NCBI RefSeq assembly: GCF_030317105.1
Contig: NZ_JASZYG010000011.1
Coordinates: forward strand, 62,001 to 126,000
Length of the DNA stretch: 64,000 nt
Reading direction: 5' to 3'
DNA from: Variovorax brevis
GTDB taxonomy: Bacteria > Pseudomonadota > Gammaproteobacteria > Burkholderiales > Burkholderiaceae_C
The notes beneath the pieces are model-generated. The model was not told the origin of the DNA, ran no database searches, and worked only from the letters and a program-made list of their open reading frames with translations. Of this stretch, positions 16,225 through 25,017 are shown in pieces. Both the position numbers and the translations under genes were made by a program. The stretch's first letter is position 1. The number at the start of each line of letters is the position of its first letter.

Positions 16225-17015
16225 ACACATTCCTGAAGTACGAGCAGCGTGGGCACGTTGTGACGCTGACCATGTCGCAGCCCGAGCAGCGTAACCCGTT
16301 GACAGGCAACACGGCGGTCGGGGAATTCCTCGCAGCACTGGAACAAATCAGCGCCGACCGCAGTGTGCGCGCGGTGATCCTGACCGGCGAAGGGGCGGCC
16401 TTCAGCGCCGGCGGAGACATCCGCAAGATGAAGGAGCAATCCTTCGGTGAGGTAGACGGAATGCGTATCCGCGAGGACTACCGCCAGGGCATCCAGCGCC
16501 TGCCGTTGGCGCTGTTCAACCTGGAGGTTCCGGTGATCGCCGCCGTCAACGGCCCCGCCATTGGCGCGGGGCTCGATCTGGCCTGCATGTGCGACCTGCG
16601 CATCGCGTCGGAGAGGGCGCGTTTCGCAGAGAGCTTCGTGAAGATGGGCATCGTGCCAGGAGACGGCGGTGCGTGGCTGCTGCCGCGGGTGATTGGCTTG
16701 TCGCGCGCGGCGGAACTGTCGTTCACCGGCCGCGTGATCGATGCAGCCACCGCGCTGCAATGGAACCTCGTATCGCAAGTGGTGCCGCACGATGAATTGC
16801 TCGCCGCAGCCAACCTTCTTGCAGATGAGATCGCCGCCAATCCGCCTCAAGTCACACGCATGACCAAGAGGCTCATCCGCGAAGGCATGCACATGAGCCT
16901 GGCTTCGCTGCTGGAGCTGTCGGCCGCGCACCAGGCGCTGGCACATCAGACGGCGGACCACCGCGAAGCGGTGTCGGCCTTCCTGGAAAAACGCACGCCG
17001 CAATTCGGCGGCTGA
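16221..17015 (+). CDS. Enoyl-CoA hydratase/isomerase (crotonase family)
   Basis: A 264-aa crotonase starting at GTG 16221, which overlaps the previous stop (GTGA). The oxyanion-hole loops SAGGDIRKM and NGPAIGAGLDLA are intact, and both hydratase glutamates are present (Glu137 in FAESFVKMG, Glu165 in AAELSFTG), so real hydratase activity is likely. Together with the (R)-hydratase at 12128 the operon has hydratases of two stereochemistries. Confidence 0.92.
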   Translation: MNTFLKYEQRGHVVTLTMSQPEQRNPLTGNTAVGEFLAALEQISADRSVRAVILTGEGAAFSAGGDIRKMKEQSFGEVDGMRIREDYRQGIQRLPLALFNLEVPVIAAVNGPAIGAGLDLACMCDLRIASERARFAESFVKMGIVPGDGGAWLLPRVIGLSRAAELSFTGRVIDAATALQWNLVSQVVPHDELLAAANLLADEIAANPPQVTRMTKRLIREGMHMSLASLLELSAAHQALAHQTADHREAVSAFLEKRTPQFGG

Positions 17016-17028
17016 TGGACCACGCCTC

Positions 17029-18111
17029 ATGACCACCGTACAACACGCAACTATTCGCCACGACGTGGCTACCCACCCATTCAATGTCGTGCGATTCGGT
17101 TTCTGGATGGATCCCGAATTCGACCGCATCCTGTCCGCCGAAGCTTCCATTGCGCTGCAGACCTGCGCAATGGACAGCCCGGATGCCGTGCTTGGTTCAG
17201 CGCTCGCCAGCGCGCAGGTCCTTCAGACCAACTCCGCCAGGGATGAGCTGCCGCCGCAACTGTTCGCCAACGCCGCGCTGCTGGAGCGATGCCCCCGGTT
17301 GCTGGCCGTGTCCGCCAACGGCTCGGGCTGCGACACCATCGACATCGACGCATGCACCCAAGCTGGCGTCATGGTGCTGAATCAGGCGGGCGGCAACGCC
17401 GATTCAGTGGCGGAAATGTCCCTGGGCCTGATGCTGGCGGTGCTGCGCCGCATCGCCGAATCGGATCGCCGGCTGCGCAGCGGCGAACGCGGCTTCAGCC
17501 GCGAGGATCTGATGGGCCGTGAACTGCGAGGCCGCACGCTGGGCTTGGTGGGCATGAGCGCCATCGGCAGCCGTACCGCCGCGTTGGGCCGCGCCTTCGG
17601 CATGCGCGTCCTGGGCAGCGACCCGGGGCTGGACGCGCAGGAGATGGCGCGGCGCGGGGCCGAGGCGGTGAGCTTCGACGAACTCCTGCGGCAGTCCGAC
17701 ATCGTGTCGCTGCACTGTCCGCGCAACGCGCACACGCTGGGCCTGATGAACGCGGCGCGTTTTGCCACCATGAAGCCGGGCGCCATCTTCATCACCACCG
17801 CACGCAGTGGCATTCACGACGAAGTCGCGCTGGCCCAAGCGCTGGCGAGTGGCCACCTGGCGGGAGCGGGGCTGGACGTGTGGGAGCAGGAGCCTCCGCC
17901 CCCGACGCACCCGCTGCTGGCCTTACCCAACGTAGTGGCCACGTACCACACCGCCGGAGTGACGCAGGAGGCGCGGCGCAACAACGCAGCGCTTGCCGCC
18001 ACGCAGATCGTGCAACTGCTTACGACCGGCCAGCAGCCCGAGCGGCTAGTCAATCCCGCAGTGTGGTCACGCGCGCGCGAGCGCCTTGCGGCATCAGGAG
18101 CGCGGACTTGA
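17029..18111 (+). CDS. D-2-hydroxyacid dehydrogenase
   Basis: A 360-aa NAD-dependent D-isomer 2-hydroxyacid dehydrogenase. The Rossmann motif reads LGLVGMSAIGS, with Ser for the middle Gly of GxGxxG. The catalytic Arg (TTARSGIHDE), Glu (WEQEPPP) and His (ATYHTAG) are all present. Located 13 bp after the crotonase, it would reduce a 2-oxoacid or oxidise a D-2-hydroxyacid formed in this pathway. Its 3' end directly abuts the citE remnant, so a deletion junction lies at about 18112. Confidence 0.9.
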   Translation: MTTVQHATIRHDVATHPFNVVRFGFWMDPEFDRILSAEASIALQTCAMDSPDAVLGSALASAQVLQTNSARDELPPQLFANAALLERCPRLLAVSANGSGCDTIDIDACTQAGVMVLNQAGGNADSVAEMSLGLMLAVLRRIAESDRRLRSGERGFSREDLMGRELRGRTLGLVGMSAIGSRTAALGRAFGMRVLGSDPGLDAQEMARRGAEAVSFDELLRQSDIVSLHCPRNAHTLGLMNAARFATMKPGAIFITTARSGIHDEVALAQALASGHLAGAGLDVWEQEPPPPTHPLLALPNVVATYHTAGVTQEARRNNAALAATQIVQLLTTGQQPERLVNPAVWSRARERLAASGART

Positions 18112-18185
18112 AGATCGATTCGAACCCCGTTGTCTTGCAGGCTCGGCGGACTCTGACGATGATCGGAAAGGGGGCAAGGCGATGA
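18112..18185 (+). pseudogene. 3' remnant of a citE-like gene
   Basis: In frame with a TGA at 18183-18185 the DNA encodes KIDSNPVVLQARRTLTMIG and a short basic tail. PVVLQARRTL is identical in ten residues to the C-terminus of the full-length CitE-type protein at 11107. Its TGA overlaps the ATG of the citF remnant (ATGA), the coupling seen in intact citEF operons. Everything 5' of this has been lost; the D-2-hydroxyacid dehydrogenase now ends where citE should continue. Confidence 0.7.
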
Positions 18186-19728
18186 CTTCTCGTACCGTGC
18201 GCGCTATTCCATCTCAGATTGACGGCTATGGGAAAACCCGACCGTTTACCGGCGTCGGCCTGCCGCCTGAAGTCGTCACACGAGCATCGGCGAAAGTTTG
18301 TCCGGCGGTCCACGGTCGCGACAAGCAACTCAGGAATCTCGAAGCCGCCTTCGACGCGTGCCGCATCCGGGATGGCGACACCTTGAGCTTTCACCATCAT
18401 CTGCGCAACGGCGACCAAGTTCTCAACCAAGTGTTGGCAGTCGCATCCGCGCGCGGTCTGCGTGACTTGCGCGTTGCAGCCAGTTCGCTGTTTCCGGTTC
18501 ATGCGCCATTGGTTGACCACATCCGAAACGGCGTGGTGACGAGAATTTGCACGGCGTACATGTCAGGCCCCGTCGCAGATGCCGTGTCGCGCGGCCTGCT
18601 TCCCACCCCGGTGGTAATGCAAACCCACGGTGGTCGCGCGCGCGCGATTGAGGCAGGCGAACTCCGGATTGATGTCGCATTCGTCGGCGCGCCGGCCGCG
18701 GACCGGTGCGGAAACCTCAGCGGCGCCGAAGGACGCGCCGCTTGCGGGCCATTGGGCTATGCAATGGTTGATGCGTAATATGCGAATCGGGTCGTCGCTG
18801 TGACCGATCACATCGGGGACTATCCGCTTGTGCCAATTGACATTTCGCAAGAGCAAGTGGACTTCGTGGTGCTCGTAGACAGCATTGGAGACCCCGCTGG
18901 CATCTTGTCAGGAAGCACTCGGCCGACGACCGATCCTGTCAGTCTTCAAATCGCGGAGACCGTAGCGAAAGTGATTGCGGCGTCTGGCCTCCTAACCCTA
19001 ACCGATGGGTTCTCGTTTCAGACCGGGGCCGGCGGGATTTCGCTTGCAGTGTCGCAATATGTCCAGGCATTGATGCGTGAGCGCAAGGTGCAAGGCAGCT
19101 TCGGTGCCGGTGGAGTGACAAGCTACCTCGTCGACATGTTGGAAGAAGGCCTGTTTCGCAGCCTGTTTGATGTCCAGTGTTTCGACCTCAGGGCTGTCGA
19201 GTCGTACAGGCGGGACCGACGTCACCAGGTAATGTCAGCGTCTATGTATGCCAATCCATACAACCGGGGCGCCATCGCCGACCAACTTGACGCGATGCTG
19301 CTTGGCGCCGCTGAGGTGGGTCTGGATTTCAATGTGAACGTCACGACTGGCAGCTCGGGACGCTTTTTGGGGGGATCGGGTGGTCATGCCGATACTGCTG
19401 CGGGAGCGAAGCTTGCGTTGGTGGCAACGCGCTTGATCTCGGGGGGCGGGCCGAAGATTGTTGAGCGAGTCCGCTGCGTCACCACGCCCGGCGAATCGAT
19501 CGACGCAGTGGTGACGGAATGCGGAATTGCCGTCCATCCAGAGCGCGTAGAGCTACGCGAACGACTGTTGCAGCATGGGCTCAACGTTGTAGACATCAGC
19601 GTTTTGCAATCGAGCCCAATGCGCTGTCGCCAGGCGTTGGCCATCCAGTCACGTCAGGGCAACGAATTGTCGGCGTCATGGAGTATCGGGACGGACGCGT
19701 CATCGACGTGATTCGTGCTGTGAGTTGA
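18182..19728 (+). pseudogene. citF: Decayed citrate lyase alpha subunit-like gene (nonsense plus frameshift)
   Basis: The product matches CitF, the CoA-transferase subunit of citrate lyase: DGDTLSFHHHLRNGD, RVAASSLFPVHAPLVDHI, THGGRARAIEAGELRIDVAF and, downstream, GDYPLVPIDISQEQVDF and DPAGILSGSTRPT. The frame is interrupted at 18776-18778 by TAA, where relatives have Gln in VDAQYA; a single C-to-T change of CAA explains it, and the frame continues directly after it. A second lesion near 19590-19620 shifts the frame by one base; the true C-terminus VMEYRDGRVIDVIRAV continues to TGA at 19728 in the other frame. Start ATG 18182 follows AAGGGGGCAAGG. Confidence 0.85.
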
Positions 19729-20047
19729 GCAACTCGGGCGGTCAGCCGAGTGACCACGACCTTTTCGGCTGATCGTTTGGTTTCGATGAGCAGACTTTCA
19801 CCGGAGAGAAGGTGGTCGGGAAAACACACGACCAACACCACGAAGGGCGCCCTCAGCGTTTCAGGAAATCGGACTGCATCAAGCCGCGTGGCATAGATCG
19901 AATGCAACATCTAACAATGAAAGTCCTGCCACTTGCGGTACACCGCCAACCGATCCAGCTTCGGCCAGGAGCGGCCCTTCGCGAGTGTCGGCATTCGGGA
20001 GGTGCCAATTGATCGGCGCGCGCCTTACGCGAAGGCCTACTGCAGCG
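19729..20047. other. Intergenic stretch without recognisable gene
   Basis: About 320 bp between the citF remnant and the methyltransferase stop. Short open frames on both strands show no motif I recognise, and no clear hairpin or promoter was found. It may be debris from the same deletion events that removed citE. Confidence 0.5.
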
Positions 20048-20680
20048 TCAGCGCTTCACAAACCGATAGGCGAAGCGATCGGTCTCGTCTTTGATCGAGG
20101 GATCGAACACCTTGACCGAGTGCGGGTCGTCACTTCTCGCGAGCACCATGCTTTCCGCGTCCAGTACGAAACCGGCAGCCTCCACCTCCGCGCGGACGGT
20201 TGCAGGCTCGATCCGATGCAGCGACTGGGCGTCGCTCATGCCCATCCCTCGAGCTGCGGCATGGTCTACGATGACGTAGTACCCGCCGGGCTTGAGCTGC
20301 TGGTACACAGCCCGGTTGAAGAGGGCCGCCGTCGCGCCCTTTGTCTGGATCAGCGCTGTATGGAGGTCGTGGTAGAACAAGTGCAGCCAGAGCACATCCG
20401 CTTGCTGCGTGACTTCAGGCATCGCCACGAGGTCAGATGAGACGGCTTCAACGTTCTCTCGGCCGGGCTCCGTCGCAAGCGTCTTCATGTGCCCGACCGG
20501 ATCGTTCTTGAAGTGAGCGACCTCGGCCGGCACGAAGCTGAACACGCGTCCTTCGGGCCCCACGATGTCGGAGAAGAGACGGGTCCAATCGCCTTCGCCC
20601 GGATAGACGTCGATGACGGTGGAGCCCGCCTCGACTCGTGCGAACTGGATCAACTCTGATACCTTGGCCTGGTCGTACAT
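20048..20680 (-). CDS. Class I SAM-dependent methyltransferase-like protein
   Basis: A 210-aa protein beginning at ATG 20680 with AAAGGAGC just upstream on the minus strand. TVIDVYPGEGDWTRLF is the SAM-binding motif I (one Gly of GxGxG altered to YPGEG), followed by YYVIVDHAAARG. It resembles the predicted methyltransferase group annotated COG4798, whose substrate is unknown. It is the second gene of an operon with the SDR at 21431, 16 bp apart, divergent from hxlR. Confidence 0.8.
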   Translation of the reverse strand: MYDQAKVSELIQFARVEAGSTVIDVYPGEGDWTRLFSDIVGPEGRVFSFVPAEVAHFKNDPVGHMKTLATEPGRENVEAVSSDLVAMPEVTQQADVLWLHLFYHDLHTALIQTKGATAALFNRAVYQQLKPGGYYVIVDHAAARGMGMSDAQSLHRIEPATVRAEVEAAGFVLDAESMVLARSDDPHSVKVFDPSIKDETDRFAYRFVKR

Positions 20681-20696
20681 CGGAAGCTCCTTTGCG

Positions 20697-21431
20697 TCAG
20701 AGTTGCGCCAGGCCGCCGTCGACGGCGACCTCGCTGGCGGTCATGAAACTGCTGTCTGATGACGCAAGAAAGGCAGCCGCCGCCGCGATCTCGGACGGAT
20801 CGGCCATGCGCTGGAGCGGTGTCATCGCGGCAAAGACCTTCTGGCCTTCCTCTCCCAACGCTGCCTTCGCGAGTTCGGTCGCGGTCGCGCCGGGCGAAAG
20901 CACGTTGACACGAATGCCAGTGCCCTTGAGATCTTCCGCCCAGGTCTTCGCGAGGTTGCGCACCGCCGCCTTACTCGCGCTATAGGCGCTCATTCCCGGT
21001 GCGCCCGTGGTGCCAGCGCTCGATCCGGTCAGAATGATCGAACCGCCGGCGCTCATCAGCGGCAGCGCCTGCTGGACCGTGAAAATCGTTCCCTTCACAT
21101 TGGTGTCGAAGGTCTCGTCGATGTGCTCGGCGGTGATCTTGCCGAGCGCGAGCGGGCTGCCCCCACCGGCATTGGCGAAGACGATGTCCAGGGTTCCGCG
21201 TTCGGCCTTCACCGCCGTGTAGAGCCGGTCGAGGTCGGCGGGATCAGAGACCGAACCCGTTACAGCGCGGGCGTTGGGTCCGAACTCGGCCACGGCGGCG
21301 TCGAGCGCTTCCTTCCGGCGGCCGAAGATGAAGACGAATGCGCCTTCCTCGATGAAGCGCTTTGCCGCAGCGCGGCCGATGCCGGTCGCGCCACCGGTGA
21401 TCACGGCGGTCTTTCCATTCAGCCTGTTCAT
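20697..21431 (-). CDS. SDR-family oxidoreductase
   Basis: A 244-aa classical short-chain dehydrogenase: cofactor motif TGGATGIGRA, NAGGG, catalytic Ser in LTGSSAG and YSASK. Arg in FGRRKE after beta-2 suggests NADP(H) preference. It is transcribed away from the HxlR regulator at 21544, an arrangement typical for HxlR-controlled stress or quinone/aldehyde-detoxification SDRs. The promoter with TATGCAC repeats lies between them. Confidence 0.92.
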   Translation of the reverse strand: MNRLNGKTAVITGGATGIGRAAAKRFIEEGAFVFIFGRRKEALDAAVAEFGPNARAVTGSVSDPADLDRLYTAVKAERGTLDIVFANAGGGSPLALGKITAEHIDETFDTNVKGTIFTVQQALPLMSAGGSIILTGSSAGTTGAPGMSAYSASKAAVRNLAKTWAEDLKGTGIRVNVLSPGATATELAKAALGEEGQKVFAAMTPLQRMADPSEIAAAAAFLASSDSSFMTASEVAVDGGLAQL

Positions 21432-21487
21432 GAAGTGCGTCTTTCGTTGAAGTCGTCTGGACGCAGCGATCTGCTTCCTTGCCGACG

Positions 21488-21524
21488 AATATGCACCCCT
21501 GATAACCTAAGGACAAGTATGCAC
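21488..21524 (-). promoter_or_regulatory. Promoter of the SDR operon with HxlR-type direct repeats
   Basis: On the minus strand TTGTCC (21516-21511) and CATATT (21493-21488) are spaced by 17 bp, a plausible sigma-70 promoter. The heptamer TATGCAC occurs at 21490-21496, over the -10, and again at 21518-21524, next to the -35, 28 bp apart. A repressor bound to both would block the promoter. HxlR-family proteins bind paired sites of this kind; assignment to the adjacent gene is inference. Confidence 0.5.
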
Positions 21525-21543
21525 TTTTTGGTAAGTATCAAAA

Positions 21544-21921
21544 ATGACGACGTCTTCTGAAATCTGCGGCACTGGCTGCGGGCTCAATGCGACGCTCCGC
21601 GTCATCTCGGGCAAGTGGAAGCCCCTGGTCCTGTTCTTCCTTCGCGACGGCCCGAAGCGCTACGGCGAACTGAAGCGACTGGTCGAGGGCGTCAGCGACA
21701 AGGTACTCATCCAGTCGCTGAAGGATCTGGAGGCCGATCGCGTGCTGGCGCGGACAAGCTACAACGAAGTACCGCCGCGCGTGGACTACGCATTGACCCC
21801 GCTCGGTCGCAGCCTGGCCGACGCGATCATCCCGCTGTGCACCTGGGGAACCAGGAACGCGGCGGAGATGGCAAGCATCTTCGCGGAGCGCGACCGTCTG
21901 GTTCAGCAGGAAACCGAATGA
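21544..21921 (+). CDS. HxlR-family winged-helix regulator
   Basis: A 125-aa MarR-like regulator of the HxlR family. GLNATLRVISGKWKPLVLFF and DGPKRYGELKRLVEGVS followed by KVLIQSLKDLEADRVLAR form the family winged helix; PPRVDYALTPLGRSL is the wing. Two N-terminal cysteines (EICGTGCG) could act as redox or electrophile sensors, as in HypR/QorR-like relatives. Divergent from the SDR-methyltransferase pair. IS1182 has inserted 42 bp after its stop. Confidence 0.92.
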   Translation: MTTSSEICGTGCGLNATLRVISGKWKPLVLFFLRDGPKRYGELKRLVEGVSDKVLIQSLKDLEADRVLARTSYNEVPPRVDYALTPLGRSLADAIIPLCTWGTRNAAEMASIFAERDRLVQQETE

Positions 21922-21963
21922 CCGGTTCGACGTCACTCATATGAAGCAGTGAGAGACAGCAAC

Positions 21964-23643
21964 GGGCCGAGGCTGTGTAGAAACACACTTGATCCGCATC
22001 GAGGAGAGAGCGGTGGCGCTGCTGACTACTTCATCCAGTGCAATGACTCGCCACGACGGCCACTGAGCCCCCTTGTGGCGAGTCGTTGAAGCACGAACGA
22101 AGGCATGCAAGGGCTCATGCCCCTGCCAACCGCATCGCCTTCATCGTTCTAGCAATACCCAACACGTTTGTCACGCGCTTGAGGTTGTAAGCCAGCACTT
22201 GCAGGCTCATCTCCGTGTCGACGTGGGCCATTGTCTTGGTCAAGAAGGGCGCGGTGCCCATCCAGTGTTTCAACGTTCCGAACACATGCTCGATGGTTGA
22301 TCGACGCAACGTCATGGCCCCAGGCTTGCGGTCCAGCCGCAGCTGCATCCGATCAATTACCGCCTCATGCTCCCATCGACGGATCTGCCTGAAGGATGAG
22401 GTCGTGCACTTGTCTTTCAGGCTGCATGTCGGGCAGGCACTGGGCCAGTACAGACGATTTCGAAGGTTGTTGTCGATCTTGCTGCACCTATAGATAGCGC
22501 GCTGACCGGCCGGGCACAGGTACTCGTCGTCCTTGGCGATGTAGATGAAGTCGGCCTTGCCGAAGCGACCATGCGCCTTCGCGTTGGAGGTCATCGGCTT
22601 CGGCACGAAGGCCGTGATCCCTGCGTCTTCGCACGCCTTGATTTCCAGGTTGTTGAAGTAGCCACGGTCGGCGAACGCGTTCAGCTTGGATTTGCCCATC
22701 GCGTCGCGGGCAGCCAGTGCCATCTTGGTGAGCTGAGCGCGGTCATGGCCAACGTTCGTCACCTCGTGCGCGACGATCAGGTGGTGTTTGCCGTCGACTG
22801 CAGCCTGGATGTTGTAGCCCACGAGACCTGTGCTCTTGCCTGTCTGAAGCATTGAGCGTGCGTCGGGATCGGTCAGCGAGCGCTGCTGGTCTGGCTCGCT
22901 CTTGAGTTGCTCCCTGGTCTCGTCGAGCTGACGCATCTGCTCGCGCAGTTTGCTGATCTTTTCCTGAAGCCGCTCGGTCTTGGCTTCGAGATCTGCAGGC
23001 TGGGTTCGGTCTGCAGTCTCCAGTGCGTCGAGGTACCGTTGGATGCTCCGCTCGATTTGCTGTTGACGCCCGTCAATCTTGCCGGGCGAGAAGTTGCGAT
23101 CACGGCTATTGACCGCCTTGAATTTGCTGCCGTCGATCGCCACCACCGCCTGAGAGAAGAGTTTCAGCTGTCGGCACAGCACGATGAATCGGCGGCAAAC
23201 ATTGCGGATGCCTTTGCCGTTGTCGTGCCGGAAGTCTGCGATCGTCTTGAAGTCGGGTGTCAAGCGGCCGGTGAGCCACATGAGTTCGATGTTGCGTTGC
23301 GCCTCGCGCTCCAGCCGGCGGCTCGACTGAATGCGATTGAGGTAGCCGTAGATGTACAGCTTGAGCAGAACCGACGGATGGTAGGCGGGCCGCCCGGTGG
23401 CTGCGGGATCGGCACCCTCGAAGCCGAGAGCATGGAGATCCAACTCACCGACGAACGCATCGACGATGCGCACTGGGTTGTCCTCGCCAACGTAGTCGTC
23501 AAGGCACTCCGGCAACAACGTGACCTGGTGTCGATCTGCGCCTTCGATGAATCGCTTCATGTGTGGCTGCCCATTCCGTTGCGTTGAGACAATCTAGGCG
23601 AACGAAGTCACCTATTCAACCCGTTTTCACACAGCCTCGGCCC
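21964..23643 (-). mobile_element. Complete IS1182-type insertion sequence
   Basis: A 1680-bp element bounded by 21-bp terminal inverted repeats: 21964-21984 reads GGGCCGAGGCTGTGTAGAAA and 23623-23643 is its inverted copy, 19 of 21 bases matching. One transposase gene on the minus strand fills it. The flanks (CAGCAAC on the left, TGAGCAG on the right) show no obvious direct target duplication, so the insertion may be old or one flank was later rearranged. Confidence 0.85.
22115..23560 (-). CDS. IS1182-family DDE transposase
   Basis: A 481-aa transposase, normal length and with no interruption. N-terminal helical domain (RPAYHPSVLLKLYIYGYLNR), then catalytic Asp in VAIDGSKFKAVNSRD, second Asp in AFADRGYFNN and Glu in STIEHVFGTLKHWMG; a coiled-coil-like insert (LEAKTERLQEKISKLREQM) lies between the first two. 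CxxC-rich segment CPTCSLKDKC is typical of the family. It appears potentially active. Confidence 0.95.
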   Translation of the reverse strand: MKRFIEGADRHQVTLLPECLDDYVGEDNPVRIVDAFVGELDLHALGFEGADPAATGRPAYHPSVLLKLYIYGYLNRIQSSRRLEREAQRNIELMWLTGRLTPDFKTIADFRHDNGKGIRNVCRRFIVLCRQLKLFSQAVVAIDGSKFKAVNSRDRNFSPGKIDGRQQQIERSIQRYLDALETADRTQPADLEAKTERLQEKISKLREQMRQLDETREQLKSEPDQQRSLTDPDARSMLQTGKSTGLVGYNIQAAVDGKHHLIVAHEVTNVGHDRAQLTKMALAARDAMGKSKLNAFADRGYFNNLEIKACEDAGITAFVPKPMTSNAKAHGRFGKADFIYIAKDDEYLCPAGQRAIYRCSKIDNNLRNRLYWPSACPTCSLKDKCTTSSFRQIRRWEHEAVIDRMQLRLDRKPGAMTLRRSTIEHVFGTLKHWMGTAPFLTKTMAHVDTEMSLQVLAYNLKRVTNVLGIARTMKAMRLAGA

Positions 23644-23714
23644 TGAGCAGTCGGCCAGCATCGACCCTTGTCCGACCGGTCCGCAGCGGTTGCAGTCCTT
23701 CACTGCCGCGGGGT

Positions 23715-23827
23715 GAATTCACGCAGTGAAGCCAACTCCGGTCGTTCAGCTGCGAAGGACACCTCGGTATCAACTGCCGATCTCAAGTTATTGCAGTTAT
23801 AGCCCGCATGCTTGCCCAATGACGACC
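23715..23827. repeat. Copy A of a 113-bp dispersed intergenic repeat
   Basis: Aligned without gaps to 30489-30601, I count 76 identical of 113 positions, concentrated in blocks such as TCACGC, TATCAAC and TATTGCAGT. Neither copy is in a gene and both adjoin mobile-element debris. The rest of the gap 23644-23971 shows nothing else recognisable. Confidence 0.6.
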
Positions 23828-23971
23828 GGGCTCGACATGTCGAACGTCCGCGCCGTTATCCATCGAAGTGGGAGTTCGGGCCCGTTGGACCATTAGTGCT
23901 GCGAGCAACTTACAGTCCTTTCCGTGACTAGGCAACGAGCCTTTGAGATCCGTGCGCCACAGTCAACCCGC

Positions 23972-24889
23972 TCACCGCTGAAATTCAAGTTCAGCCTTCT
24001 GCTGCCACCGCCCGGACGACAGTTCTTGCGACAGCCACGTTACCAGCGCGTCAACACGCGCCACGCCTTGTCGTCGGCGAGGCACATGCGCTTTGAACCA
24101 GGTTTCTTGCGGCGCGAAGGATGGCAAAACACGCTCCAGTGACCCGTTCGCCAGCGCGTGCTGCGCAACATAGGCCGGTAGCGACGCAATGCCCAACCCT
24201 GCCAGGGCAGCGCGCAGCAACGTCCTGTTGTCGTCGGCGAGCAGCCGCGGGCGGATGTCCACGGCGATGGCGCCCCGATTGCCCTGGAATTGCCAGGTCG
24301 AGCCCGATGCCTTGAAGGCCAGGCAACTGTGATCGACGAGCTCGCGCGGGTGGGACGGCACACCGCGCGCCTGCAAATAGCCGGGTGCTGCGCAAACAAC
24401 GGCGTGCACTGGACACAACGGAATGTCCACCACGCCTTCATAGCTGGCAGATCGCCCGGTGATGGCGACGTCGAAGCCTTGCTCTGAAGGGTTGGTGGAG
24501 AGGTCCACGAGCGCGAGTTCCATGGTGATGCCTTCGTGCTCCCGCAGAAACTCGCAGAAGACCTCGCCCAGAAACATCATCGTGAGCGTCGTTGGCGCCA
24601 TGACACGCAAGTGGCCTTCCAACCGGGTTTCATCGCGGCCGACACTGTCGAGCAGGTCATCGAAGCTGCTGACGAGCGCTCCAGCGCGCAACTGGAATTT
24701 CTCGCCTGCCTCCGTCAGGCGCACAGCACGCGTTGTGCGCTCGAACAGGCGCGTGCCCAGGTGGGACTCCAGTTGCCCGATGCGCTTGGCAACGACGGAG
24801 GGCACCACGCCGAGCTGGCGCGCAGCCTCCGTAAAGCCACCGTACCGGGCAACCAGGGCGAAGGTCTTCACGTGGAGGTATGTGTCCAT
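23972..24889 (-). CDS. LysR-family regulator of the Rieske oxygenase operon
   Basis: A 305-aa LysR protein. The HTH is GFTEAARQLGVVPSVVAKRI (residues 18-37), followed by GTRLFERTTRAVRLTEAG; the effector domain includes LRVMAPTTLTMMFLGEVF. It is divergent from the Bug receptor at 25018 with 128 bp of AT-rich DNA between, so it probably controls receptor, reductase, oxygenase and permease. The ligand is likely the aromatic substrate or product, which is not known. Confidence 0.93.
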   Translation of the reverse strand: MDTYLHVKTFALVARYGGFTEAARQLGVVPSVVAKRIGQLESHLGTRLFERTTRAVRLTEAGEKFQLRAGALVSSFDDLLDSVGRDETRLEGHLRVMAPTTLTMMFLGEVFCEFLREHEGITMELALVDLSTNPSEQGFDVAITGRSASYEGVVDIPLCPVHAVVCAAPGYLQARGVPSHPRELVDHSCLAFKASGSTWQFQGNRGAIAVDIRPRLLADDNRTLLRAALAGLGIASLPAYVAQHALANGSLERVLPSFAPQETWFKAHVPRRRQGVARVDALVTWLSQELSSGRWQQKAELEFQR

Positions 24890-25017
24890 ATTTGTTCCAT
24901 TTATCGATTACTGATACTCAGAATTTAAGTCAATTGTGCCAATCAATCATCAATAGAATTTGGCAACGGGCGGAAAACAGCTCGACCTCAACCAGCTCTC
25001 GGAGACAAGGACGCACG
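24890..25017. promoter_or_regulatory. Divergent LysR/Bug promoter region
   Basis: The AT-rich 128 bp between two divergent starts contain ATTGTGCCAAT (24933-24943), an imperfect dyad, and GAATTT repeated at 24921 and 24955. LysR binding here is expected from layout, but no single convincing T-N11-A site stands out. Confidence 0.35.

Noticed and set aside
18776..18778. In-frame TAA in citF as a recoding event
   Set aside because: No recoding element was seen, there is an additional frameshift near the 3' end and the upstream citE is lost, so plain gene decay is more likely.
21950..23655. Target-site duplication around the IS1182 element
   Set aside because: Four-base and longer flanks were compared directly: CAAC and TGAG differ, and CCGA/TCGG just inside are part of the inverted repeat.
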